Assembly (NCBI GenBank): GCA_016432545.1
Contig: CP066694.1
Span: 682,001 to 746,000 of the forward strand
Length of the DNA: 64,000 nucleotides
Reading direction: 5' to 3'
Source of the DNA: an archaeon
Lineage (GTDB): Archaea > Thermoproteota > Nitrososphaeria > Nitrososphaerales > Gagatemarchaeaceae
Under the pieces are notes generated by a model, which was given only the letters and a program-made list of their open reading frames with translations, was not told the DNA's origin and made no database searches. The position numbers and the translations under genes are program-made. Of the stretch, positions 31,236 to 38,736 are shown in pieces (the first letter of the stretch is position 1; every line of letters starts with the position of its first letter).

Positions 31236-32424
31236 TCAGGCCGAGTTCCTTCCCGGCCTTCTCGAAGGCGTTGACGGCGAAGTCAACGTCAGAGTCGGAC
31301 AGGGCCGCGTTCATGATGGTCCTGATCCTGGCCTTTCCTTGCCCGACCATCGGGTAGACGATCGGAAGCGCGAAGACTCCCAATTCGAAGAGGCGCGCTG
31401 ACAGCCTCTTCGCTGCACCGCTGTCCCCAACCATTACCGGGGTGATCGGGGTGCGGCTCTTCCCGACGTCGAAACCCAGGTCCTCCATAGCTTTCTTGAA
31501 CCTGCGCGTGTTGGCCCAGAGCTTCAGGACGTGCTGGGGTTCTGTTTCGAGGACGTCGATGGCCGCGAGGCAGGCCGCGACGACGGCTGGCGGGTGTGAG
31601 CCGCTCAAGAGCCAGGTCCTTGACTTGTTGTATGCGAAGTTCCTGAGGTCGGTCGAGCCGGAGACATGGCCCCCGACGACTCCGAAGGCTTTCGAAAAGG
31701 TGCCCATCTCGACTTGGACCTTCTGCCTCGGGAGCTTGAAGAAAGCGACTATGCCCCTTCCCCCTTCGCCCAGCACGCCCTCGCCGTGGGCGTCGTCGAC
31801 GTAGAGCATCGCCCCGTGCTCTTCGGCGAGGTCCGCGATCTTGTCGAGGGGTGCGATGTCGCCGTCCATTGAGAAGACGCCGTCAGTGATTATCAGGATT
31901 CTCTGGTACGAGGGGGAGGCCTTCTCGGCCTCTGCGAGGACGCGCGCGAGGTCCTCGGAGTCGGCGTGCTTGTAGACGCCCCTCTCAGCGTGGGAGAGGC
32001 GGACCCCGTCGATGATGCTCCCATGGTTTAGCTCGTCGCTGATGACAAGGTCGCCCTTGCCGGCAAGCTGGGGGATCAGGCCGGCGTTGGCCGCGAAGCC
32101 CGTCTGGTAGACCAGCGAAGCCTCGGCGCCCTTGAAGGCCGCGAGGCGCCTCTCGAGCTCCATGTGGAGGTCCATGTTTCCCGCGATGGGGCGCACGGAC
32201 CCTGAGCCGGCGCCGTAGGTCTTGACTGCCTCGATCGCAGCCTCCTTGAGCTTGGGGTGGTTGCTGAGTCCAAGGTAGTTGTTGGAGCAGAACATCAGGA
32301 CCTTCTTGCCGTCGACCATGCACCAGGGGGAGCTCGGGCCGCCCAGCACGCGGAGCCTCCAGTCAATCTCCTGTCGGACGAGGTCGTCGTACTCCGCCTT
32401 CAGGAACGAGGTTGGGTCGCGCAT
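31228..32424 (-). CDS. kbl: glycine C-acetyltransferase (2-amino-3-ketobutyrate CoA ligase)
   Basis: A 398-residue PLP enzyme of the alpha-oxoamine synthase family. Motifs include VLMFCSNNYLGLSNHP, GAGSGSVRPIAGNMDLH, SDELNHGSIIDGVRLS, YVDDAHGEGVLGEGGRG and the Schiff-base lysine in GTFSKAFGVVGGHVSGS. The neighbouring TDH gene on the same strand fixes the substrate as 2-amino-3-ketobutyrate, giving glycine and acetyl-CoA from threonine. The paralogous KBL and AONS enzymes are hard to separate by motif alone; here context favours KBL. Its end overlaps the convergent lipoate ligase gene. Confidence 0.9.
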   Translation of the reverse strand: MRDPTSFLKAEYDDLVRQEIDWRLRVLGGPSSPWCMVDGKKVLMFCSNNYLGLSNHPKLKEAAIEAVKTYGAGSGSVRPIAGNMDLHMELERRLAAFKGAEASLVYQTGFAANAGLIPQLAGKGDLVISDELNHGSIIDGVRLSHAERGVYKHADSEDLARVLAEAEKASPSYQRILIITDGVFSMDGDIAPLDKIADLAEEHGAMLYVDDAHGEGVLGEGGRGIVAFFKLPRQKVQVEMGTFSKAFGVVGGHVSGSTDLRNFAYNKSRTWLLSGSHPPAVVAACLAAIDVLETEPQHVLKLWANTRRFKKAMEDLGFDVGKSRTPITPVMVGDSGAAKRLSARLFELGVFALPIVYPMVGQGKARIRTIMNAALSDSDVDFAVNAFEKAGKELGLIK

Positions 32425-32455
32425 CTTTGTCCAGTCCGGGGGTCTGATGGAGGGT

Positions 32456-33418
32456 CTAAACGTCTTTCGCCGCGAGGCGTGGGCCGAGCTTCTGGAGCAT
32501 GTCGGAGGTCATCCTGCCGAGGTCGAACTTGTGGGCCCAGCCCCAGTCGCGGCGGGCCTCCGCGTCGTCGATGGACATCGGCCAGGAGTCGGCGATCTTC
32601 TGGCGGGAGTCGGGCGCATAGGAGATTGTGAAGGTCTGGATGTGGCGCTTGATCTCAGAGGCGAGGTCTCCGGCTGAGAAGCTGATGGCGGCAAGGTTGT
32701 ATCCGAGGTGCCTCGGGACCCTGGAGTGGTCGGCCTCCATGAAGCCGACGGTGCCTTCGAGGGCGTCTGGCATGTACATCATGGGGAGGACTGTGTCCTC
32801 TCGGAGGAAACAGGAGTAAGACCCCTTCTTGAGGGCCTCATAGAAGATCTCGACGGCGTAGTCGGTCGTACCTCCTCCCGGGGGGGACTCGCTGCTGATG
32901 AGGCCCGGGTAGCGGAGGACCCGGACGTCGAGGTCATACTTCAGGAAGTAGTAGTTGCAGAGGAGCTCGCCGGCGACCTTTGTGACCCCGTACATCGTGG
33001 TGGGGTTGAGGGCTGCGCTCTGGGGGGCGGAGGTCCTTGGGGCGTCCGGGCCGTAGACGGCGATGGAGCTGGGCCAGAAGACCCTCGAGAGCTTGGCGTT
33101 CCGGGCGACCTCAAGGACGTTGCGGAGGCCGTCCATGTTGATGCGCCATGCGAGCTGTGGGTCCTTCTCGCCGGTCGCGGAGAGAAGGGCGGCGAGGTGG
33201 TAGAGAGTGTCGATCTTGTTCTCATTGACCGCGGCGGCGAGGGCAGAGGGGTCGGAGATGTCGAGCTGGATGGTCGGGCCGTCTTTCAAGGCGGGGATGC
33301 CCTGGGCTCTGTGGAGCCCCGCGACAACGTTGTCCTTTCCGTACTTTGAGCGGAGGAGGGGGACTAGTTCGGCGCCTATCTGTCCGGCGGCTCCGGTCAC
33401 GAGGACCCTGGGAGACAA
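32456..33418 (-). CDS. tdh: NAD-dependent epimerase-type L-threonine dehydrogenase
   Basis: A 320-residue short-chain dehydrogenase/epimerase fold protein. It has the dinucleotide motif LVTGAAGQIGAELVPLLRSKYG, the catalytic YxxxK as MYGVTKVAGE, and RVLRYPGLISSESPPGG and EVFYEALKKG-like segments that match the UDP-epimerase-type threonine dehydrogenases of Thermoplasma and some bacteria, rather than the zinc-dependent MDR type. It oxidises threonine to 2-amino-3-ketobutyrate, which KBL cleaves. Upstream of kbl by 31 bases, same strand; a two-gene threonine catabolism operon. Confidence 0.9.
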   Translation of the reverse strand: MSPRVLVTGAAGQIGAELVPLLRSKYGKDNVVAGLHRAQGIPALKDGPTIQLDISDPSALAAAVNENKIDTLYHLAALLSATGEKDPQLAWRINMDGLRNVLEVARNAKLSRVFWPSSIAVYGPDAPRTSAPQSAALNPTTMYGVTKVAGELLCNYYFLKYDLDVRVLRYPGLISSESPPGGGTTDYAVEIFYEALKKGSYSCFLREDTVLPMMYMPDALEGTVGFMEADHSRVPRHLGYNLAAISFSAGDLASEIKRHIQTFTISYAPDSRQKIADSWPMSIDDAEARRDWGWAHKFDLGRMTSDMLQKLGPRLAAKDV

Positions 33419-33461
33419 CTGCGGCGGGGCGCGTCCGTGCCCGTTTAAAGATTGGCGGATT

Positions 33462-33692
33462 CTAGGAGAGAATCTTCATCGTGATCGTCGACACGACCCC
33501 GGGCTTGGACCTGAGGTTGTCAGCGATTATCGACTTTACGGCCTGGTCGTCGTTCCCCTCGACCATGACGAGGAGGTCGTAGAGCCCGTAGAGCTGGTAG
33601 ACCGACTTGATGCCGGGCATCTCCTTCAAGGCGGCGAGGCTCTGCTCCTCTGAGCCGGGGCTGAGGTTGACTAGGACTATCGCGCGCTCCAT
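33462..33692 (-). CDS. stand-alone RAM (Lrp/AsnC effector-binding) domain protein
   Basis: A 76-residue protein that starts MERAIVLVNLSPGSEEQSLAALKEMPGIKSVYQLYGLYDLLVMVEG, the beta-alpha-beta-beta RAM domain that binds small effectors, usually amino acids, in Lrp/AsnC regulators. No DNA-binding helix-turn-helix is present, so it is a small ligand sensor that may act with a partner protein. It lies upstream of tdh on the same strand with a 43-base gap, which suggests a role in sensing an amino acid such as threonine or glycine. Confidence 0.85.
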   Translation of the reverse strand: MERAIVLVNLSPGSEEQSLAALKEMPGIKSVYQLYGLYDLLVMVEGNDDQAVKSIIADNLRSKPGVVSTITMKILS

Positions 33693-33752
33693 CGCTTCAT
33701 CATTAGCAAGGGGCTTTGGTTAAATCTTGTGCCGGGGCGAGAGGCCAGCACG

Positions 33753-35024
33753 CTACGAGCCCAGGATCCGCTTCACTGCTGAGGCCAGGGTCAGCGCCTC
33801 TTCCCCTCTGGAGGACATGTCCCTCAGGGTCACCTTGCGCGCTGAAATCTCCTTCTCGCCTATGATCACGGCCCACGAGGCGCCCATCCTGCTGGCGTCC
33901 TCGAGCTGCTTGGAGAGGGGCCTCTCCTGGAATGACGCGTCGGTCTGGATCCCTTCCTCCCTAAGCTGGCGTTGGATGCCGAGCGCGTGCTTCCATGCGG
34001 AAGGTCCGGCGAAGGCCACGTAGACGAGGGACCTCTTCGGGCCTCCCTTACCAGCGAGGGAGAGCGCGATCCGCTCCATACCGCCGGCGGCACCGGTGGC
34101 GGAGAGGTCGTCCCGCCCGAAGGTCTTGGGGAGGAGGTCGTACCTCCCGCCCCCGGCGAGAGAGCCGAGGTCGGGGTGGTCTCCGTCGTAGACCTCGAAG
34201 ACGATCCCAGTGTAGTAGTCAATGCCCCTCACGACCCCGAGGTTGAACTCGAAGTTCGAGACCCCCCTGTGGGAGAGAGAGTCCTTGAGCTCGGCCAGGG
34301 AGGAGACGTCGAGCTTGAGCTCCTCGAGCTTTGAAATGACCTTGGCGGGCGGGCCTGAGGTGCGGCCGAGCTCGAACAGCGACTCGATCTGCTTCGATTC
34401 GAAGCCCTTCTTAGTGTACTCTGACTTGAGCTCGGGGAGGCTCCGCTTCTGGGCCTTGTCGAGGGCCCTCATCAGTTCCGGCGCCCTCTGAGTGGCTACG
34501 CCGAGGTTGCGGGTGATGAACTCTTCCACGACTCTCCGGTCTCCCACGGAGACCTTGAAGCCCTTGAGACCGAGTTTCTCGAATAGGCGGGAGGTGGCTT
34601 CGATTACTTCTGCGTCTGCGCCCACGCTCCTGGGCCCGAAGATCTCGAGGTCCCACTGCCTGAACCAGCGGTACCTTGCGTGCTGCGGCTCGTCGTACCT
34701 CCAGACTCCTGCAAGGGCGGCGAGCTTGACGGGAGGCTTCAGGTCGCGCCTGGAGCATGCGTAGCGGGTCATCCCTACGGTAAGGTCGAAACGGAGGCCC
34801 ACGTCGCGACCCCCCTTGTCCTTGAAGGCGTAGATCTCGCGCTCGACGTCCGCCCCGCTCTTCGCCCCTAGGATCGAGACGTGTTCTATGGGGGCGGGCT
34901 CCATCATCTGGAAGTTGTAGAGGCCCGCGACTTCCTCGAAGGCGCGCTGGATCCTCGACTGGATCGCATAGTCCTCGGGCTCGATGTCCCTGATTCCGCG
35001 GGGTAAGGATAGGTCCGTCCTAAT
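33753..35024 (-). CDS. hisS: histidyl-tRNA synthetase
   Basis: Class II aminoacyl-tRNA synthetase charging tRNA-His. Class II motif 2 is YRWFRQWDLEIFG, the histidine-specific motif is VRGIDYYTGIVFEVYDG, and motif 3 is GGMERIALSL. A C-terminal anticodon-binding domain follows (KEISARKVTLRDM). The reading frame extends upstream of the first ATG (34907) through LPRGIRDIEPEDYAIQSRI, the conserved HisRS start region, but contains no ATG, GTG or TTG there. The ATT at 35024, overlapping the RFC stop as ATTAG, is my working start. Downstream of the RFC gene, likely co-transcribed. Confidence 0.92.
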   Translation of the reverse strand: MRTDLSLPRGIRDIEPEDYAIQSRIQRAFEEVAGLYNFQMMEPAPIEHVSILGAKSGADVEREIYAFKDKGGRDVGLRFDLTVGMTRYACSRRDLKPPVKLAALAGVWRYDEPQHARYRWFRQWDLEIFGPRSVGADAEVIEATSRLFEKLGLKGFKVSVGDRRVVEEFITRNLGVATQRAPELMRALDKAQKRSLPELKSEYTKKGFESKQIESLFELGRTSGPPAKVISKLEELKLDVSSLAELKDSLSHRGVSNFEFNLGVVRGIDYYTGIVFEVYDGDHPDLGSLAGGGRYDLLPKTFGRDDLSATGAAGGMERIALSLAGKGGPKRSLVYVAFAGPSAWKHALGIQRQLREEGIQTDASFQERPLSKQLEDASRMGASWAVIIGEKEISARKVTLRDMSSRGEEALTLASAVKRILGS

Positions 35025-35988
35025 CGCCCTTCTTCTTCAGCTTGGAGAGCTGGGCCAGCATCGCAGTAAGCTGGAGTTCGGGCTGGGAGCCCTGGACGAG
35101 GCGGAAGTCGTACTCTGCGAGTATCTCGACCGCCTTGGCAAGGTCGTCGACCTCCATCGAGGTGACCACCTCGTTCGCGAAGCGAAGGAAGTCCCGCTCG
35201 GGGATGCCGTAGACGCGCGTCAGCTCGACCATCTTAGTTCGGGCGCCTTCGAAGTTCCCGCCCATCGCAAGGGTGATTATCTCGCCGACCCTGGACCGCA
35301 CGCTCGACCCGGAGACTGTCTTGACCGAGTCTTGTGTCAGCTCGCCTGATGAGGATGCGGCCTGGAGAAGGTTGATCGCCTGCCTGAGGTCCCCCTGGGT
35401 AGCCTCGAAGACCGAGGCGAAGACCGAGTCGTCAGCGTAGGCGAGGCTCTCTTTCTTCGCTATCGCCTTCAAGTGCTCGACGACCGACTCCTCGTCTAGG
35501 CGCTGGAATCTGAAGATCGCGCAGCGGCTCTGGATCGCTTCAATGATGCCCGATGAGTAATTGCAGACCAGGACGAAACGGGTATACTTTGAGTACTCCT
35601 CCATGATCCTCCGGAGGGCGTTCTGCGAGTCGCGGGTCATTTCGTCGGATTCGTCGAGGACCACGAGCCGGAAGGGGACCCCCTCGCGCCGGTCGACGAA
35701 CCTCGCGAAGACCTTGACCTTCTCCCTGACAGTGTCGATGCCGCGCTCGTCGCTCGCGTTGAGCATCAGCGTGTAGTCGGCCCAGTGCTCGCCGAGGACC
35801 TGCTTCGCGACGATGAGGGCTGTGGTAGTCTTCCCTGACCCGGGCGGCCCTGCGAACAATAGGTGAGGGAGCTCTTCCTTGCGAGCGAGGAGAGAGGAGA
35901 GCCTCGACTTGATGGCTTTCTGGTTTGCGACTTCTTCGAGCTTCTGGGGGCGATACTTCTCGACCCACATCAGGTTCTCGATGGGCAT
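35020..35988 (-). CDS. rfcS: replication factor C small subunit
   Basis: A 322-residue AAA+ clamp-loader subunit that opens and loads PCNA. Motifs are MWVEKYRPQKLEEV, Walker A FAGPPGSGKTTTALIV, Walker B LVVLDESDEMTRDSQNALRRIMEEYS, and SRC motif IIEAIQSRCAIFRFQR with the arginine finger. The DESD in place of DEAD or DECD is within family variation. The start is the ATG at 35988 (MPIENLMWVEKYRP) and a longer frame starting at 36153 has no homology-like sequence. A TATA-like site GAATAAATACGC at about 36045-36056 may drive it, giving a leader of a few tens of bases. Confidence 0.93.
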   Translation of the reverse strand: MPIENLMWVEKYRPQKLEEVANQKAIKSRLSSLLARKEELPHLLFAGPPGSGKTTTALIVAKQVLGEHWADYTLMLNASDERGIDTVREKVKVFARFVDRREGVPFRLVVLDESDEMTRDSQNALRRIMEEYSKYTRFVLVCNYSSGIIEAIQSRCAIFRFQRLDEESVVEHLKAIAKKESLAYADDSVFASVFEATQGDLRQAINLLQAASSSGELTQDSVKTVSGSSVRSRVGEIITLAMGGNFEGARTKMVELTRVYGIPERDFLRFANEVVTSMEVDDLAKAVEILAEYDFRLVQGSQPELQLTAMLAQLSKLKKKGD

Positions 35989-36117
35989 CAGATGAGCGAG
36001 CCCCTGACGGAGACACAAGCCATTTGAGAAAACTCGACCTCTCAGCGTATTTATTCCTTCGAGGCCATGAGAGCGACTCGAGGGGAGAGGGCCTCCCTCG
36101 GCCAGGCGGATGAGAAC

Positions 36118-36130
36118 GAGATAATAGGAT
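36118..36130 (+). promoter_or_regulatory. TATA-like box of the first peptide-binding protein gene
   Basis: GAGATAATAGGAT is about 27-38 bases before the ATG at 36156. The bases upstream (GCGGATGAGAAC at 36106-36117) partly resemble the motif shared by the genes at 38737 and 56053. Confidence 0.45.
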
Positions 36131-36155
36131 GTTCGAAGTCCGAAATTGACCACCC

Positions 36156-38612
36156 ATGAGCGGGAGAGGAATCTTCCTTGTCCTCGTGTTGGCGATGCTG
36201 CTGCCCAGCGTTCCTCTTGCAGGCGCGGTGGACGGGTCCTTCCTGCCAGGCTCCCAGGTGCAGTTGCACGGTCCGCTGGTCGACAAGGTCCTGATCAGTG
36301 TTTACTACACTGACTCAAGTATGCAGGGCGCAGTCGCAGCAGGAACCATACAGGCTCCTGAATGGACGTTTAGCACCGGCGCATACACCTCTCTGGGTAG
36401 CAACCCTGATGTCATCGAAAACTCGACTGTGAGCTATTCGTGGTTCGGCCTAAATTTCAATACTCTGAAAGCCCCAGGTAGCAACGTCCACTTCCGAAGG
36501 GCGGTCCAGTACCTCCAAGACTACAGCTACATTCAGACGACGATCCTGAACGGAGTTGAAGGAATCGCTTCGCCGGACGTTCTCCCATGCCCGGCATACG
36601 GAGGAGCGTGCAATCCCATGGACGGCGGCAACGCAAGCGTGAAGTCGTATTCCTTCAACCTCACTGCTGCAGCGGCCGAGCTGCTTGCGGGAGGATTCTT
36701 CTGCGACGGTTGCTCTGCTTCGAACGCCAACAGCTCGACGCATTGGTTCTACGATTCGTTGCACACCAGCGCCCTGTTCCCCACTCTATGGAGAAGGACG
36801 ACACATCATAGGGACCCTTGGGGTGCCAGGATGTCGTTCGAAGCGTCGCAGATTGGGCTGGCACTCGACAATCGCCTGTGCTGCTTCGGTGGAGGCATAG
36901 GAGGCGCATTCACCTACTGTTACGCTCCCTTGGCCCACGAGATAATAACGCCTGGCCAGTTCCAGGGGACAACGGGTGCCCTAGCCTGGCAGAACTCCCC
37001 CCAGGTTGTGAACTCGACCGTGGTCGCGTCTGTGGGCTGCGACATGTACACGTTCGGTTTCATAGGAGGACCGGACTATGACGGAACCTTGCAGGAGTAC
37101 AACTCTCAGTTCTCAGGGACACCGACGAACCTGGGGAACTTCGAGAACCAGAGCGTCAACATCGCGACGAACCACGTATCCTATGCGCACGACAGGACGA
37201 CAGCCGAGCAATGGGCCAGAAACTTCGCGGTCGACTATTCCCAGCAGTTGCCCACGGTGATGGGCTACTTCGAGAACCAATTGTTCGCAGAGAACGCGAA
37301 CGGCTGGACGGGCTTTGCACTCCTCCCCACCCAGAGTCCCAACGAGGCTGCTGGACTCTACTATACTCTCCTTAACGTCCACATGTGCGGTGTTTCTAGC
37401 TGCGACATTGGAGGGGTCGGAGGAGGACAACCTGGCGGTACCTTCGCGCTCGCGCTACAGCAGGTCGCAGACCAGGATGGACTCAACCCTCTCTACCAAA
37501 CGGCCTGGTCGTGGCAGCGGGATGTCTGGGGCGAGTTCTACGATAGTCCTCTTGTCGTCCCCCCCCGGCAAGCAAACGTGCAGGGCGCTCTCGAGGACTA
37601 CCTCACGACTTCACACTCGATCTCCTCCTTTACGGGACCAACGCCTTCAGGCAAGGGGTCTTTCGACTACCAGGCCATCAAGGGACCCCAGCAACATGCG
37701 GCGGCAAACATAGTCAATGGAGAGAGGATCCGCTTCGTCTTTGCAAACAACATCACCTTCAGCGACGGAGTCCCATTGACTGCGGTCGACTATCAGTTCT
37801 CCCTCGACGCGTGGAATGTTGCAGGTTCCCCTAACTACCCAGACAGCGCCTCCCCCATGTCAAACATCCTAGGCGGGCCGCTGGGGCTCATCTCGTCGAA
37901 TGTCGTCGACAGATACACCATTGACATCTATCTCAACATTTCTTCCTTCTGGAACGAAGGCAGGATAGTGTTGCCCATACTGCCCCAACACATCTGGAAG
38001 TACTTCAACCTGGACCACGTGTCGACCATTTCCTCCACTCTGGACACCACTAAGCCGTTCTTCTTTCCTACCGGAGCATACGAGACCCAAGGATCCCCTC
38101 ATCCTTCAAAGTGGCTCCGCTTCCTCAACAACCTCGAGGTGGGCTCCGGGCCGTTCTGGTTGAGGACCTGGGACACGCCCAGTGGGACGGGTGAGATCGA
38201 CAGAAACCAGTTCTACTTCCGCAGTGCTTGGTACGCGAACCTGTCAGCCAATCAGGTTTCCCCCGGGACCCCCTATCTGTTCAGGACGACACTCGTAATT
38301 CCAATCTACAATCCAACTGGCTCTACCTACTGTGGAGTGAGTTCGGGGGCAACGGGCCTGTGCCAGTTGAAGGGAATGACTAATGGATTGTCTATGCCCA
38401 AGTTGGGGAAGGTCCTCTGGCTCTACACGGCGGCCGGAGCCCTAGTTAGGAAGTACAATCTCCACATCAACTTGGCCACAGGAGTCTACAGCGCAGCGAT
38501 TGACACTTCGAGCCTTACCCCCGGAGACTACAGGACATTGATTAGCTCGAGCTACATTTTCCAAGGCCTGCGCAGGACCTGGAGCCAGTCTTCTGGATTC
38601 AGAGTTTCGTAG
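36156..38612 (+). CDS. oligopeptide-binding protein of a peptide ABC transporter (SBP family 5)
   Basis: An 818-residue exported solute-binding protein. The signal peptide is IFLVLVLAMLLPSVPLAGA, followed by a long two-lobe SBP_bac_5-type domain; typical segments are FRRAVQYLQDYSYIQTTIL near the N-terminus, and IRFVFANNITFSDGVPLTAVDYQFSLDAW (about residues 525-555). Many asparagine-linked glycosylation-type NxS/T sites and several cysteines (for example CPAYGGACNP) suit an extracellular protein. It is longer than typical bacterial DppA/OppA (about 500-550). A diverged tandem paralog follows. The membrane components are probably the dpp operon at 56053. Confidence 0.88.
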   Translation: MSGRGIFLVLVLAMLLPSVPLAGAVDGSFLPGSQVQLHGPLVDKVLISVYYTDSSMQGAVAAGTIQAPEWTFSTGAYTSLGSNPDVIENSTVSYSWFGLNFNTLKAPGSNVHFRRAVQYLQDYSYIQTTILNGVEGIASPDVLPCPAYGGACNPMDGGNASVKSYSFNLTAAAAELLAGGFFCDGCSASNANSSTHWFYDSLHTSALFPTLWRRTTHHRDPWGARMSFEASQIGLALDNRLCCFGGGIGGAFTYCYAPLAHEIITPGQFQGTTGALAWQNSPQVVNSTVVASVGCDMYTFGFIGGPDYDGTLQEYNSQFSGTPTNLGNFENQSVNIATNHVSYAHDRTTAEQWARNFAVDYSQQLPTVMGYFENQLFAENANGWTGFALLPTQSPNEAAGLYYTLLNVHMCGVSSCDIGGVGGGQPGGTFALALQQVADQDGLNPLYQTAWSWQRDVWGEFYDSPLVVPPRQANVQGALEDYLTTSHSISSFTGPTPSGKGSFDYQAIKGPQQHAAANIVNGERIRFVFANNITFSDGVPLTAVDYQFSLDAWNVAGSPNYPDSASPMSNILGGPLGLISSNVVDRYTIDIYLNISSFWNEGRIVLPILPQHIWKYFNLDHVSTISSTLDTTKPFFFPTGAYETQGSPHPSKWLRFLNNLEVGSGPFWLRTWDTPSGTGEIDRNQFYFRSAWYANLSANQVSPGTPYLFRTTLVIPIYNPTGSTYCGVSSGATGLCQLKGMTNGLSMPKLGKVLWLYTAAGALVRKYNLHINLATGVYSAAIDTSSLTPGDYRTLISSSYIFQGLRRTWSQSSGFRVS

Positions 38613-38687
38613 GCCCCGTCCCGACCCTATGATGAAGCCCCAGTGACTCGAGAAGCTCGCTCCCGCGTGGAACGCTCAGAAGGTTAT

Positions 38688-38701
38688 GCGAGATGGTAAC
38701 A
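38688..38701 (+). promoter_or_regulatory. shared 14-base motif upstream of TATA, second peptide-binding protein gene
   Basis: GCGAGATGGTAACA ends exactly 36 bases before the ATG at 38737 and precedes a TATA-like GGATATTAAGG (38704-38714). The identical 14-mer ends exactly 36 bases before the ATG of dppB at 56053. It may be a transcription-factor B recognition element plus operator or a shared regulator site. Confidence 0.6.
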
Positions 38702-38736
38702 TTGGATATTAAGGCCGGTTTCGAAATCCGAGTCGT

